A stretch of 64,000 bases of DNA from JAJPKK01 sp963844635 (GTDB lineage: Bacteria > Pseudomonadota > Alphaproteobacteria > Rhizobiales > Xanthobacteraceae). The notes beneath the pieces were generated by a model, which saw only the letters and a program-made list of their open reading frames with translations, did not search any database and was not told the origin of the DNA. The stretch lies in contig CAWJPD010000003.1 in the NCBI GenBank assembly GCA_963844635.1, positions 1,734,328 to 1,798,327 on the forward strand, written 5' to 3'. Below are positions 36,331 to 46,393 of this stretch, piece by piece. The first letter of the stretch is position 1; each line of letters opens with the position of its first letter. A program made the position numbers and the translations under genes.

Positions 36331-37562
36331 TCAAAACCCGGCGTCTTCGCCAGCGAATTCTTCCTCGGCGGGGTCCCGGCGGAACGGGCTTGCCTCGCGG
36401 AGTTCGCGGCCGGCGGCCTCGACATAGGCGCGTTCGCGCGCGAGGTAATCGTCGATCGCGCGCCGCAGCGCCGGATCGGAGATGTAGTGGGCCGACCAAG
36501 TCATTTTCGGTAGGTAGCCGCGAGCAAGCTTGTGTTCGCCCTGAGCCCGGCCTCCACGCGCACGAGCTTGTGCGCGATGGCGAAGTCGATCGCCTGATAA
36601 TAGCAGACCTCGAAGTGAAGGAAGGGGTGGTGCTCGATCGCGCCCCAATGACGGCCAAACAGAGTGCCGTCGCCAATGAAATTGATCGCCCCGGCAATAA
36701 ATCGGCCGCGGCGCTTCGCCATGATGAGGACGGTCTCCTCGGCCATGGCGGCGCCCACGAGAGAAAAGAATTCGCGCGTCAGATAGGGAGTGCCCCATTT
36801 GCGCGAGCCGGTATCCATATAAAAGGCGAAAAACGCGTCCCAGGCTGTCTCGGTGAGGTCGCGGCCGGTGAGCCATTCGACAGTGATGCCGTTCGCAAGC
36901 GCCTCGCGTCGTTCGCGCCTGATGGCTTTGCGTTTGCGCGAGGACAGCGCCGCGAGAAAGTCGTCGAAGCAGTCAAACCCTGCGTTTTGCCAGTGGAACT
37001 GCCGGTCGGTCCGCGTAAGGAAGCCGCGCCCGTTGAGCGCGGGCAGTTCCGATTCCGTCAGGAAGGTGACGTGGACCGATGACGCGTCCCGCAATCGGCA
37101 CAGCTCAACCAGGCCTTGTGCAAGCAGCGACTCGGCCATCGCGGTCTCGATGCCTGGTGCCGTAAGCAGGCGACGCCCGGTGGCCGGCGTGAACGGCACC
37201 GCGACCTGGAGCTTCGGATAGTAGCTGCCGCCGGCGCGTTGATAGGCTTCGGCCCAGCCGCGGTCGAAAACATATTCGCCGCGCGAATGTGACTTCAGGT
37301 AACACGGTGCCACACCGATAACGCTGCCGTCCGCTGCTTCGGCGACAATATGCTGCGGCTGCCAACCGGTGCGCGCCGTCGCCGACTTGGAGTCTTCGAG
37401 CGCGCGCAAGAAAGCGTAGCGTGTGAACGGGTTGGCTCGTTGCCCGAGGCCGGTGCAGCCGTCCCATGACGCCGCCGGGATATCGCCGATGGTAGACAGA
37501 ACGCGTACGCGCAGATCCGAGACCGATGCGGGTGCAGGGTTTTGGGCAGGCTTGTGGAGCAT
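36331..37562 (-). pseudogene. FemAB-like / COG3146 (DUF482) N-acyltransferase, frameshifted near the 3' end
   Basis: The main frame (36501-37562) covers residues 1-353 with NPFTRYAFLRALEDSKSAT, AEAYQRAGGSYYPKLQVAVP and FEVCYYQAIDFAIAHKL of COG3146, then ends abnormally after VRVEAG. The family's next block, AQGEHKLARGYLPKMTWSAH, lies in another frame and runs to 36331. Restoring one G near 36557 (GGG to GGGG) gives a ~410-residue protein, close to the family norm. These GNAT-fold proteins resemble peptidoglycan FemAB enzymes; the substrate is unknown. The loss in a G run favours a sequencing error. Confidence 0.82.
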
Positions 37563-37732
37563 TCCGGCTGATAATCCCGTCGACCGTAATCCGGTTCGCG
37601 ACGCTTACGGCAGTTACCAACTCCGCAGAGCGGCGGCATTGCCGAACATAACCCCTCTCCCCACGGCGAGCAAAGATGGCGCAATGGCGCTGATCGCGCC
37701 GCGTTTCCTGCTGCATTGACTGCGGCAATCGG

Positions 37733-38197
37733 TCAGGAGACTTCGAACGTGCCTTCGACCTCGACTGCCGCATCAACCGGCAACGAGGCAACGCCGACCG
37801 TGGTGCGAGCGTGTCGGCCTTTGTCGCCGAATACGGCGACCATCAGGTCTGAGGCGCCGTTCATCACCTTCGGGCCATCGACGAAATCTGGTGTTGAGTT
37901 GATGAAGCCGCCGAGACGAACGACGCGTATCACCTTGTCGAGGTCGCCAAGGGCCGCCCGCACCTGAGCGAGCACATTGACGGCACTCGCGCGCGCGGCC
38001 GCGTGACCCTGTTCGAGGCTCACCTGCGCCCCAAGCTTTCCCCTGGCAACCAACTCACCGCTCGCGAGACACAATTGCCCCGACACGAAGAGCAGCCGGC
38101 CGGTTCGTACAAATCCGACATAGTTGGCGATCGGAGCAGCTGGCGTCGGCAACTCGATCCCAAGCTCTTCCAGCCTCTTGTCGATAGTCCCCGTCAT
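37733..38197 (-). CDS. RidA family protein (Rid/YER057c/UK114)
   Basis: A 154-residue protein of the Rid superfamily: FVRTGRLLFVSGQLCLASGE near 30-50, QVRAALGDLDKVIRVVRLGG at about 84-103, GASDLMVAVFGDKGRHARTT at 113-132, ending VEVEGTFEVS. The Arg in GRHARTTVGV is the conserved substrate-binding residue of imine-hydrolysing RidA proteins, which remove reactive 2-aminoacrylate. The ATG at 38197 follows GGGGGGAG. It precedes the FemAB-like gene on the same strand with 170 bases between. Confidence 0.88.
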   Translation of the reverse strand: MTGTIDKRLEELGIELPTPAAPIANYVGFVRTGRLLFVSGQLCLASGELVARGKLGAQVSLEQGHAAARASAVNVLAQVRAALGDLDKVIRVVRLGGFINSTPDFVDGPKVMNGASDLMVAVFGDKGRHARTTVGVASLPVDAAVEVEGTFEVS

Positions 38198-38291
38198 TGT
38201 CTCCCCCCATCTCCCCACGTAAACCATCGCCGATTGCCGCAGTCCTTGCAAGCCGCAGGACCACGGGGACTCGCGTGCCCGGGTGCACGCC

Positions 38292-38393
38292 AGAGCGGGA
38301 CGCGTTCAGCTTGAAGCGACCTCGCGCTCAATTCCCTTTGCTTTTGCGCATGGTCTTGGTCCGGAGGGGCTGCAATTTTCGGGGTCATGCGCC
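38292..38393 (+). repeat. Dispersed repeat family, copy 3 (diverged)
   Basis: Starts AGAGCGGGACGCGTTCAGC and ends CTGCAATTTTC followed by GGGGTCATGCGC, with the same block order as copies 1, 2 and 4 but more substitutions. It lies in the 440-base gap between the divergent ridA-like and eipB-like genes. The rest of that gap shows no gene. Confidence 0.65.
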
Positions 38394-38639
38394 AGCAGCA
38401 GCTACCGCGCCGAGGCGCGCGCGGCCAGAGCCGATGGCCCAAGCGTCACGTCAACGGCATAAGCCTGCGATCTAGGCAAATGCGCGAATTTCATGCGTAA
38501 TTTCGCGCGACCGATCCCACGCCGTCGCGAGACGCGACCCCGGCGGACAATGGTTGCGCCGCAACGCCATGGCTCCTATGGTGGCGCTTGGCGGCCTCGA
38601 CCCGCCGAGATCCTCGTTTCCGCTTAATCGGGAGGTTCG

Positions 38640-39497
38640 ATGGAGCGCGCAGCTTTTGTCACGATCGCCACGCGGGCTGCCGCCGCTCTGGTTGCCGGAT
38701 CGTGCCTCATCTCGTCGGCGCCGGCGCCAGCCGCGAGCAAGGTCGTGCTGGTGCCGCATCGCGCGGTTTATGACCTTAAGCTCGCGCGCTCGCGCGGCTC
38801 GCGTGCTGTCGAGGCGGTGCGCGGGCGCATTCTTTATGATTTCTCCGGGAGCGTGTGCGAGGGCTATTCCCTCCAGTTCCGGCAGGTGTCGGAGATCAAC
38901 AGCGGTGAAGGCAAGATCGCGCTGTCGGACCTGCGCGCCGCAACCTGGGAAGATGGCGACGCCAAGTCCTTCCGCTTCAACTCGGAAAATATCGTGAACG
39001 ATCGGACCGTGGACGCGGTTGACGGCAACGCCGACCGCAGCGGTTCCGGCGTCGCAGTGAAGCTCACCAAGCCGAAGGAAAAGAACTTTCCGATCGATCC
39101 CAAGATCGCGTTTCCGTCCGAACAGATGCGCCTCATCATCGAGGCGGCACAGGCCGGCAAGACGCTGCTCGAATTGCCGATCTATGATGGCTCCGAAAAC
39201 GGGGAGAAGGTGTTCAACACCCTGACCGTGATCGGCCACGAGCTGGCGCCTGAGGAAAAAAAGCCCGACGATGCGGCCATCGGTCAAGCGGCCTTGGACG
39301 GCCTCAAGCGCTGGCCGGTGACGATCAGCTATTTTGAGCAAGGCAGTAACTCGGGAGACCAGACGCCCGTATATTCGATCGGGTTCGAGCTTTACGAGAA
39401 CGGAATTTCTCGTGCGCTCCAGCTCGACTACGGCGATTTCGTCGTGGCGGGCACGATGTCCCAGCTCGACATCAGGGATACACCGGCATGTAAATGA
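38640..39497 (+). CDS. eipB: EipB family (DUF1849) periplasmic envelope-integrity protein
   Basis: A 285-residue protein with a signal peptide (hydrophobic residues 10-25, cleavage near PAAS). The mature part starts VVLVPHRAVYDLKLARSRGS, and SGSVCEGYSLQFRQ and YSIGFELYENGISRALQLDY match DUF1849. Cys73 and the near-terminal Cys284 fit the conserved disulfide of Brucella EipB, a spiral-shaped periplasmic beta protein needed for envelope integrity. GGGAGG lies just before the ATG. It stands alone; the role is inferred from the family. Confidence 0.88.
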   Translation: MERAAFVTIATRAAAALVAGSCLISSAPAPAASKVVLVPHRAVYDLKLARSRGSRAVEAVRGRILYDFSGSVCEGYSLQFRQVSEINSGEGKIALSDLRAATWEDGDAKSFRFNSENIVNDRTVDAVDGNADRSGSGVAVKLTKPKEKNFPIDPKIAFPSEQMRLIIEAAQAGKTLLELPIYDGSENGEKVFNTLTVIGHELAPEEKKPDDAAIGQAALDGLKRWPVTISYFEQGSNSGDQTPVYSIGFELYENGISRALQLDYGDFVVAGTMSQLDIRDTPACK

Positions 39498-39776
39498 AGC
39501 CTCTCGATGAGGCCGCTCGCTCTTGCCGCCATCACCGCGCAGAGGGTGATGAATACCGACGTCCGACACGAGCGGTTCAAACGCAGGCGGGCGGCGCGGG
39601 CGCCAATCGCGGCGAAACGGATCGGCGACGATCGAGACCGGTTCGGTCTCGCGGCCAAGGGCCCTCGCGAAATCAACTGCCGCGCGATCTGGAAGGAATG
39701 GGCAGCCCGGACGAACTGCCATAGCAATGATTCAATTATTTTATTTCGCGGGTAACCAAACTCAAGGAGGGAAATC

Positions 39777-40169
39777 ATGTCGCTTCGTTTATCTTTGTTT
39801 GTTGCAGCTTTCAGCTTGGCGTTCGCCGTTTCTGCGCAAGCGCAGGATTTACCACAACGCAAGGAGCTTCGCCGCGTCGATCTATCGGGTGCGCAGGGTA
39901 TGGAAGTCATCAGCTCCATCAGCGAATACAAGCCGGGCGACGAGCTCCCTCGTCACCTGCATCACGGCGTCGAGGCCGGCTATGTCGTCCAAGGTGCGAT
40001 GGTGCAGAACCCCGGCCAGCCGCCGACCATGCTGGCGACAGGCGCACCGATCCTCAACCTTCGCGATGTCGTCCATGGCGGGTTCAAGGTCATCGGCCCC
40101 GGCAACCTGATCCTGTTCACCGTCCATACCGTCGACAAGGGGAAACCCCTGTACGACTGGGCGAAATAG
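39777..40169 (+). CDS. Secreted cupin-domain protein
   Basis: A 130-residue protein with a signal peptide (MSLRLSLFVAAFSLAFAVSA, cleavage near QAQ) and a single cupin barrel: KPGDELPRHLHHGVEAGYVV supplies the His-rich motif 1 with three His and a Glu, and NLILFTVHTVDKGKPL is motif 2. It probably binds a metal in the periplasm. AAGGAGG lies before the ATG. The reaction is unknown. The next gene, 10 bases on, also encodes a cupin, so the two form an operon. Confidence 0.8.
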   Translation: MSLRLSLFVAAFSLAFAVSAQAQDLPQRKELRRVDLSGAQGMEVISSISEYKPGDELPRHLHHGVEAGYVVQGAMVQNPGQPPTMLATGAPILNLRDVVHGGFKVIGPGNLILFTVHTVDKGKPLYDWAK

Positions 40170-40179
40170 CGCGGTTCCG

Positions 40180-40575
40180 ATGGAGATCAAGCGGAACGGC
40201 AGTCAGCCATCCGGCAAAGGACCCGCCGACTATTTCACCGGCACGGTCCGCATCGACCCATTGTTTCAGCCCACCGATCCGGCCCGTGTGGCTGGCGCGC
40301 GTGTCACCTTCGAGCCGGGCGCGCGCACCGCTTGGCATACGCATCCACTCGGTCAGACTCTGATCGTGACCGCGGGCTGTGGCTGGGCGCAACGCGAGGG
40401 CGGTCCGGTCCAGGAAATCCACCCCGGTGACGTCGTCGGGTTCTCGCCCGGTGAAAGACACTGGCACGGCGCAACGCCGACAACGGCGATGACGCACATC
40501 GCCATACAGGAAACCTTGAACGGCAAAGCCGTCGACTGGATGGAAAAGGTCACGGACGCGCAATATCGCAGCTGA
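40180..40575 (+). CDS. Cytoplasmic cupin-domain protein
   Basis: A 131-residue cupin of the (R)-mandelonitrile lyase / carboxymuconolactone-linked type: FEPGARTAWHTHPLGQTLIV has the motif-1 pattern G-x-x-x-x-W-H-x-H, and GDVVGFSPGERHWHGATPTT is motif 2. No signal peptide is seen, unlike the upstream gene. Metal ligands (three His plus Gln or Glu) are present. It is co-transcribed with the secreted cupin; substrate unknown. Confidence 0.82.
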   Translation: MEIKRNGSQPSGKGPADYFTGTVRIDPLFQPTDPARVAGARVTFEPGARTAWHTHPLGQTLIVTAGCGWAQREGGPVQEIHPGDVVGFSPGERHWHGATPTTAMTHIAIQETLNGKAVDWMEKVTDAQYRS

Positions 40576-41077
40576 CGTGCGCTCGATCGCTGGTGTGACC
40601 TGGCGCATGATCCGTTTAGATGGAATCAAATCAATTGTCGGGTGGGCAACGCGCTTACACGATCTGGGCAATTGTACGACAAATAGGCGCGTTGCCCACG
40701 CTGTCGGAGCTATGAAAAATCGGCCGACCGCGTGGGCGAAATCGCCACCAAGAGTTTATGCCAATGGAAAGAAGGCGGCGGGCGATTTCGCCGACCCTAC
40801 GCGCCGCGCTTCAATATGACCGGAAACCGCGCTAGAAGCCAGGCAAGACGTCGCCTTCGAAACTCATCTGCAATATCATTGGGCATGGCGACGCCGCGAT
40901 AGCTCATGGCTCATCCTTTATAATTTTCGTTGGTTGCATCAGCCACGCGATCTCGTCGCCCCTCGCCACCCGTTCCTGCCAGGATTTCGGACGTTTATCT
41001 GAGATTGCGCTGAGTGGCCACCGTCACTCGCTATGTGTTAGCATGCTAAAGCCCAATCAAGCGGCCACGGCGTGATC
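40576..41077. other. Intergenic region with two inverted repeats
   Basis: About 500 bases without a gene. It contains GTGGGCAACGCGC at 40642-40654 facing its reverse complement at 40687-40699, then GGGCGAAATCGCC near 40734 facing GGCGATTTCGCC near 40781. Such GTGGGCAACGCG elements are common in alphaproteobacterial intergenic DNA. They may terminate the cupin transcript. From about 40,900 the composition shifts towards the AT-richer glycosyltransferase gene. Confidence 0.6.
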
Positions 41078-43045
41078 ATGGACCGATTCCACGAAAACGG
41101 CGGAGGGGTTGACCATCGCGCAATACGCGACCTGGCGGATCAACTTCATGAGGCGCGCCAAGAAATACAGCGTCTCTCCGCTCGCATCGAAGAGCTGAAG
41201 GCGAGTTGGAGCTATCGCTGTTCCGCGCCCGTTCGCCTGGTTGAGCGTACGATCGCCTCTCTTCGAAAGCGCGTTGGCACGGCACGTCGGCGCGGCGCAG
41301 AATCGACACGTACAGAGGATTTGGCATTAACCACGCGCCAACGCGAATATGACACCTGGATAGACCAATATGAACGCCTTTCGGAGACGGATTGCCGGCA
41401 AATTCTCGCAGACATCGCCGGGTGGCAGTTTCGCCCGCTGATATCGGTGCTGATCGACTTTACAGGCGGCGCTGCGAACCAACTGTCGGTCTCCGTTGAA
41501 TCTATTCGTTCGCAAATATATTCCGAGACAGAGATTTTGGTGGCCTGCACTCGCGATTGCGCGGCGCAATTTCCTCAAAATTGCGCCACGCCCATACGCA
41601 TGCTGCATGTACGCTCAAGAGATACTACAGACTTGTTCAACACGGCGCTATGCGCCGCCCGGGGGGAATATCTGGTAATCCTCAACGCCGGCGACGCCCT
41701 GAGTCCGCATGCGCTCTATCTCTTTGCTCGGGCTGCGGTGACACGCCGCGATGCCGCCCTCATTTACGGGGACGACGATGAATTTTTCCACGATGGTCGA
41801 TGTAATCCTTTCTTTAAACCAGATTGGGATTCCGAACTGATTCTTTCAAACAATTACTTGGGGAGTTCTGTTGCATATCTAACGGATTTTCTCAGGAAAA
41901 TGCAGCCCGAAATGCTACTTGACGCGGCGTGGCGCTGGGACTTGACGTTGCGCGTCACCAACATGGTCGGATCCAACAAGATTTGCCACATCCCCTTTAT
42001 TCTTTGCCATCTGGGGTCCCAGTCGATTCGCGAGAGGAACGACATTGGCGCAGGATGCCGCATCGTGGCCGAAGAGATCGCCCGCCGCGGTGAAAAGGGA
42101 AAGATAGAAGTCGGGCCGTTCGGCCTAGTGGTGCGGCGGTCTCTAAGCGAACCTCCACCCGTCACTGTCATAGTACCAACTCGTGATCGGTGTGACCTTT
42201 TGCGTCGGTGCTTAGGCGGACTACTGCATCGAACCGAATACCCGAGCTTCGATGTCATCGTTGTCGACAATGGCAGCCGGGAGCGCGACACGCACACGTA
42301 TTTAGCCGGCTTGAAAAATGATCACCGCGTAAATATCGTGAATTTCCAGAAGCCATTCAATTTTGCGGAAATCAACAACTTCGCTGCGAAGAGGGCGCGC
42401 GGAACAGTCCTGGCATTACTCAACAACGATGTCGATGTGATCAACGTTGATTGGCTGTTTGAAATGGTAAGTCTCGCGGTTAAAGCCGACGTCGGCGCAG
42501 TTGGTGCGAAGCTTTACTATCCGGATAACACCATTCAACACGCGGGGGCGGTATTGGGCATGCGTGGAACGGTAGATCACCTGTTTCGCGGCAACTTGCG
42601 AAGCGACCCAGGGCCATTTAACCTGGCGTCCGTTACACAGGAAATGTCTGCCGTCACTGGAGCGTGCCTGGTAACTCGGCGGTCCGTGTATTTGGATGTC
42701 GGCGGGATGGACAAGTCTTATGCTATAGAATTAAACGACATCGATTTTTGTTTGAGGCTGCGCGACAGGGGCTTTCGAATCTTGTTCTCGCCCCATGCCG
42801 AAATGTTTCATTTCGAACGCGCCACGCGTGGTGATGGACCACCGAGCAAGGCCGTACTTGCTGAACGGAATCGCTTTCGAGCAAGACGGGGGGTGTGGCT
42901 CACGAACGAACCGCGATACAATCCTAATCTATCGCTGGTAGATACGCGGCGGATCCTCGCCTGCCCGCCGCGGGTCGAAAAGCCTTGGAAATTCCTCCCT
43001 CCTGCCGCAGACGGCAATGGGCTGAGGTTGGCTGTTCATAGTTGA
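41078..43045 (+). CDS. Two-domain family 2 glycosyltransferase with N-terminal coiled coil
   Basis: A 655-residue protein. Residues about 15-45 form a coiled coil (LADQLHEARQEIQRLSARIE). A first, degenerate GT-A domain follows (RPLISVLIDFTGGAANQLSV; GDALSPHALYLFARA; LIYGDDDEFFHDG). A second complete GT2 domain has VTVIVPTRDRCDLLRRCLGG, NVDWLFEMVSLAVKADVGAV, TGACLVTRRSVYLDVGGMD and ELNDIDFCLRLRDRGFRILF. Proteins of this layout make O-antigen or rhamnan-type polymers. The ATG at 41078 is chosen over GTG at 41072; neither has a strong ribosome-binding site. Confidence 0.88.
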   Translation: MDRFHENGGGVDHRAIRDLADQLHEARQEIQRLSARIEELKASWSYRCSAPVRLVERTIASLRKRVGTARRRGAESTRTEDLALTTRQREYDTWIDQYERLSETDCRQILADIAGWQFRPLISVLIDFTGGAANQLSVSVESIRSQIYSETEILVACTRDCAAQFPQNCATPIRMLHVRSRDTTDLFNTALCAARGEYLVILNAGDALSPHALYLFARAAVTRRDAALIYGDDDEFFHDGRCNPFFKPDWDSELILSNNYLGSSVAYLTDFLRKMQPEMLLDAAWRWDLTLRVTNMVGSNKICHIPFILCHLGSQSIRERNDIGAGCRIVAEEIARRGEKGKIEVGPFGLVVRRSLSEPPPVTVIVPTRDRCDLLRRCLGGLLHRTEYPSFDVIVVDNGSRERDTHTYLAGLKNDHRVNIVNFQKPFNFAEINNFAAKRARGTVLALLNNDVDVINVDWLFEMVSLAVKADVGAVGAKLYYPDNTIQHAGAVLGMRGTVDHLFRGNLRSDPGPFNLASVTQEMSAVTGACLVTRRSVYLDVGGMDKSYAIELNDIDFCLRLRDRGFRILFSPHAEMFHFERATRGDGPPSKAVLAERNRFRARRGVWLTNEPRYNPNLSLVDTRRILACPPRVEKPWKFLPPAADGNGLRLAVHS

Positions 43046-43066
43046 TAACAGAACGTTGGCATAACT

Positions 43067-43208
43067 AGAGCGGGATGCGTTCAGGTTGAATCGCCTCCCG
43101 CTCGAGCTCCTTTGCGCATCCGTCGCGGACTGCGCTCGACGACGGATGCGTTGATGATTTGCGCATGATCTTGTCCGAAAAGTCTGCAACTTTACGGGAT
43201 CATGCGCT
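43067..43208 (+). repeat. Dispersed repeat family, copy 4 (long form)
   Basis: AGAGCGGGATGCGTTCAGG through CGTCGCGGACTGCG to CCGAAAAGTCTGCAACTTTA and ATCATGCGC. It is the closest match to copy 1 at 1792 and overlaps the last codons of the convergent methyltransferase gene by a few bases. Confidence 0.8.
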
Positions 43209-44283
43209 GGGAGTGCAGTTCTTCCGCAGCCATAAACCGCCTCCGGGGTTGAGAAGCATTCGGGGACAGGTTTGCTCAACCAGCTTTCGGTGTTGGCGTG
43301 CAAAGTAGTCATTGAAAAACAGAATCTCAAAAGCTCGATTGTACATTAGAAATGCACGCAAAATGTAGTTTTCGTTCCATGACCGCCTCACATCGAATAT
43401 CCAGTGCTCCAAATATTCAAATGGATAAAACACGTCATGAAAGTGAACGAGCACGCCTTGGTTGAGGGCCGGCAATATGTCAAAAAGCTCAAAGTTTACA
43501 TCGCTTCCAGTTTTACTGACGTGCGTCGAGTCTATAAAAAGCAAATCTCCGCTTTGCAGAGACGTGAACGTAGCGAGTTCCGTTCTCTGAACAGGCTTGG
43601 CGATGATCGTGCAATGCAGCAGATCTTTCTTGTCGATAAGGGCCAGCAAGCGCTCGGGATCAGGTTCGATAAAAGTGAAGGTCGGCTGGATGCCGATGTG
43701 CTCGGCGGAATCGAGCATACACGCGGATGAAAAACCGGATCCAATTTCTACGATCCTTTGTGGACGGAATTCGTTCAGCATCATGAAAAGGATCAACGAG
43801 TCGCCAGTGCTGTAGACCTCGTTATCGGTGTAGTATCTGCGACCGATGAGCTTTTCTTCAGGAAAAGGACACGAAGTCAAGAACGGGAGTCCCCGGTTCC
43901 AGCGTGCTTCCATGGCGTCCGTTGGGATATTTACGGGGCGCAAGGATTTAAGCTGGAACGTTTCGATCAATTCTAAATCCCTCGCGTTCGAGTTGGAATG
44001 GGTCCACGACCGGGGAGTGATAATGCCCAGGCGGGTCGGGAATCAATTTGCTCAGGCGGTGGAGCGTTTCAAACTCGTCTGATTTGAAGATGGTCTCAAC
44101 GAAATCAACAGGATCAAAAAACCGGGCATGATGACTGAGCCACATCTCCAACTCGTCCGAGGTCGGTCGTCGATAAAGGGCATTCTCGTACATTAGAAAT
44201 ATCAATTGTTCAAAACGTTTCAGCCGCTCAAATTTCCGATGCTTCTCAGCGTTCCACGGAGTGCGAAGTCTTACCCTGAACAC
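43200..44283 (-). pseudogene. SAM methyltransferase with N-terminal helical domain, frameshifted
   Basis: The upstream frame (43948-44283) gives EQLIFLMYENALYRRPTSDE, a DUF4214-like helical segment, and PPGHYHSPVVDP. The downstream frame (43200-43970) starts IETFQLKSLRPVNIPTDAM and carries RIVEIGSGFSSACMLDSAE, FIDSTHVSKTGSDVNFELFD, VLVHFHDVFYPFEYLEHWIF and a C-terminal GGGLWLRK. In intact relatives the PPGHxYSP element leads directly into this methyltransferase, so one extra base near 43972 splits a ~360-residue gene. It belongs with the polysaccharide gene at 41078. Confidence 0.75.
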
Positions 44284-44332
44284 GTGTCACCAATGAATTC
44301 TGTAGCTGCGCGCGTGGATACACCTTGCCGAC

Positions 44333-44406
44333 GTTCGGACAAAGACCAGACGCGAAATCAAAGAGAACCGAGCGGCGGGCGATCAAGCTGAACGCATCCC
44401 ACTCTA
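44333..44406 (-). repeat. Dispersed repeat family, copy 5 (partial, inverted)
   Basis: Reading the minus strand, AGAGTGGGATGCGTTCAGC then TTGATCGCCCGCCGCTCGG and TTTCGCGTCTGGTC match the left half of the family. The right half (CCGAAAAGTCTGCAAC) is absent. It sits against the stop codon of the FAD oxidoreductase gene. Confidence 0.65.
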
Positions 44407-46215
44407 GAGATTGGCCACTCCCGGTGGCTCCCAGTCGGGCTGGGGTCCTTCGTCCGCGCGACGCAAGAGCTGCTCGCGTGCCCGCGTCGGCGGCCGGCGA
44501 TCGGACGACCAGGCCTGATCCACGGGCGCGGAAATCGGGCGCCGGCCGACGTTCTCCACGCGAGTCTCCTCGACCGCCGGCACCGGGCCGTGTTCTTCCG
44601 CCATATCCGATTGCGTCACGCCGGCGTCGCGTTGCGACCACGCCTTTCGAGGAAACGTGGGATCGACCGGCGCTGCGAACACCTCTTGGATCGGTACCGG
44701 CGCGAAATGATACACGGCCATCTCCGGCGCGCGTTCCGAGGATTGAGGCGCCGGCTGGAGAGCCGGTGACGCCTTCTCAGCCTCTAGCAGCACCGCGGCA
44801 CGCCGGTGCGGCAACCCTCGCATGAACGAAGGGGTGACGACGCGATAGGCCGGACGCGGCGGGTGCGCCGGCAACTCTCCGGCTTCGCGGCGGCGGCGCA
44901 GGCTCAACTCCTCACGGCGCTGGGCCATTCGAGCAGCGGCTGCTTCCTTCTGATGGGACCACCACGTAGCGGCTTGCGCCACTGCGCGGCCCAGGGTGCC
45001 CCCGGCCCAGACGAGTTCGTACGGCATGAATACGCGCCACGTGTCGTCGTTCTCGGCGATGGCGCGCGCGACGAGTTCGCCGGCAATCGCGGTGGTGTTG
45101 AGCCCCTGCCCACCGAAGCCGCTTGCGAGCCAGACATGGGGCATCACTTCGCCGACCTGCGGCATCCGGTGGACCGCAAAGCCGGATTCGCCCGCCCAGA
45201 AGCTCTCGAATTCGATCGAACCGAGTTGCGGGTAGGTGGCTTGAATCGCGTGTTCGAGTTGGCGTCGGATCCGCCGGCGGCCGAATCGATGCGCCGCGGC
45301 GGCGCCGCTCCACATCAAGCGATCCGAGCCGACCACCCGATAATGATAATTGGCGTAGCGGGAGTCGCTGATGGCGCCAGTGAACGATATCGCGCTCGCG
45401 AGAGCAGGACCGAGCGGTTTGGTGACGCCGGTCCAGGACGTGATCGGCACCAGCGCATCGGAGAGCCGCTGTGCCACCGGCCCGATGTGCCGGTTGCCAG
45501 CGAGCACGACGCAGTTGCAGCGCAGCTTTGCTTTCGGAGTGACGATCCGCTTTCGGATGCCTGCAGCATCGAGTTCGATCGCCGGCGTGTACTCGAAGAT
45601 TTGGGCGCCCGCACGTTCTGCGGCCGCCGCCAACGCCAGCGCATAGGCCAGTGGGTTGATGTTGAATGCCCGCGGATAATGAACCGCGAAATGGTAGCGG
45701 TTGCTTTTCAGTACATCGCGGACGCGCTCGGTCGGCCAGAATTCGGTCTCTGTCCCGAATTCCTGGCCAATAAGGCCGATCTCGTTCAACGCCTCCTTTG
45801 TGGCCGGCACCTTGGAGACATCGAGCCAGCCCCGGCCTTGCTTAATCGTCGCAATGCCGAGCTCGGCGATCGCGTCACGCACATATTCAACGCCGGCCTG
45901 GGACAGGGTCCAAAGCGCCTTCGCGGTCGGCATGCCGATCCGTTCGACGACCTTATCGATCCGTTCGGCAAAGCCCGGCAGCACGAATCCGGTATTGCGG
46001 CCGGAGGCGTTCCAAGCCAGCCGCTTTGCCTCGATGAGGGCGACGGACCACCGGCGACGTGCCAATTCGCGCGCCACCGTAAGGCCGGCCAGGCCACCGC
46101 CAATGACGCAGACATCGACGTCCAAGTCGAAACTGAGGACGGGTCGCGGCGCCGGCAGCTCGGTCGTGCTGCAATACCAAGTTCCACCGAATTCCGGTTC
46201 AATGTCCTTCTGCAT
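44404..46215 (-). CDS. FAD-dependent oxidoreductase (DAO family) with long C-terminal tail
   Basis: A 603-residue protein. Residues 30-65 form the FAD-binding Rossmann fold (DVDVCVIGGGLAGLTVAREL, then EAKRLAWNASGRNTGFVLPG), and the C-terminal FAD contact is WLASGFGGQGLNTTAIAGEL near 370-390. This is the glycine oxidase / D-amino-acid dehydrogenase family that oxidises amines, and the substrate is unknown. Beyond about residue 435 the protein continues with ~165 residues rich in Pro, Arg, Glu and Ala that look disordered; relatives usually end near 430-450. The ATG at 46215 gives a normal N-terminus. Confidence 0.82.
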   Translation of the reverse strand: MQKDIEPEFGGTWYCSTTELPAPRPVLSFDLDVDVCVIGGGLAGLTVARELARRRWSVALIEAKRLAWNASGRNTGFVLPGFAERIDKVVERIGMPTAKALWTLSQAGVEYVRDAIAELGIATIKQGRGWLDVSKVPATKEALNEIGLIGQEFGTETEFWPTERVRDVLKSNRYHFAVHYPRAFNINPLAYALALAAAAERAGAQIFEYTPAIELDAAGIRKRIVTPKAKLRCNCVVLAGNRHIGPVAQRLSDALVPITSWTGVTKPLGPALASAISFTGAISDSRYANYHYRVVGSDRLMWSGAAAAHRFGRRRIRRQLEHAIQATYPQLGSIEFESFWAGESGFAVHRMPQVGEVMPHVWLASGFGGQGLNTTAIAGELVARAIAENDDTWRVFMPYELVWAGGTLGRAVAQAATWWSHQKEAAAARMAQRREELSLRRRREAGELPAHPPRPAYRVVTPSFMRGLPHRRAAVLLEAEKASPALQPAPQSSERAPEMAVYHFAPVPIQEVFAAPVDPTFPRKAWSQRDAGVTQSDMAEEHGPVPAVEETRVENVGRRPISAPVDQAWSSDRRPPTRAREQLLRRADEGPQPDWEPPGVANL

Positions 46216-46393
46216 CGCACCTCACATTGCGCGGAAAAACGGATCGCTGCGCCGAGGCGACGCGGCCCCCTCGACAACATACCATGTTTGCGGCGGCTTC
46301 GGGTCCGCTTGCCTGCGCGTCCCTGTGCAAGGCTGCTTCGGCAACAGCGCAGCGCTTGCAATAAGCTCCAAGCTGGGCTGGATTGAGGGTAAC

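Noticed and set aside
40577..40819. 80-codon frame after the cupin genes
   Set aside because: It is read through two intergenic inverted repeats, starts without a ribosome-binding site, and resembles no protein.
44806..46386. 526-codon open frame on the plus strand
   Set aside because: It lies antisense to the FAD oxidoreductase, which has clear motifs. The frame is open only because of high GC; it has no family resemblance or ribosome-binding site.
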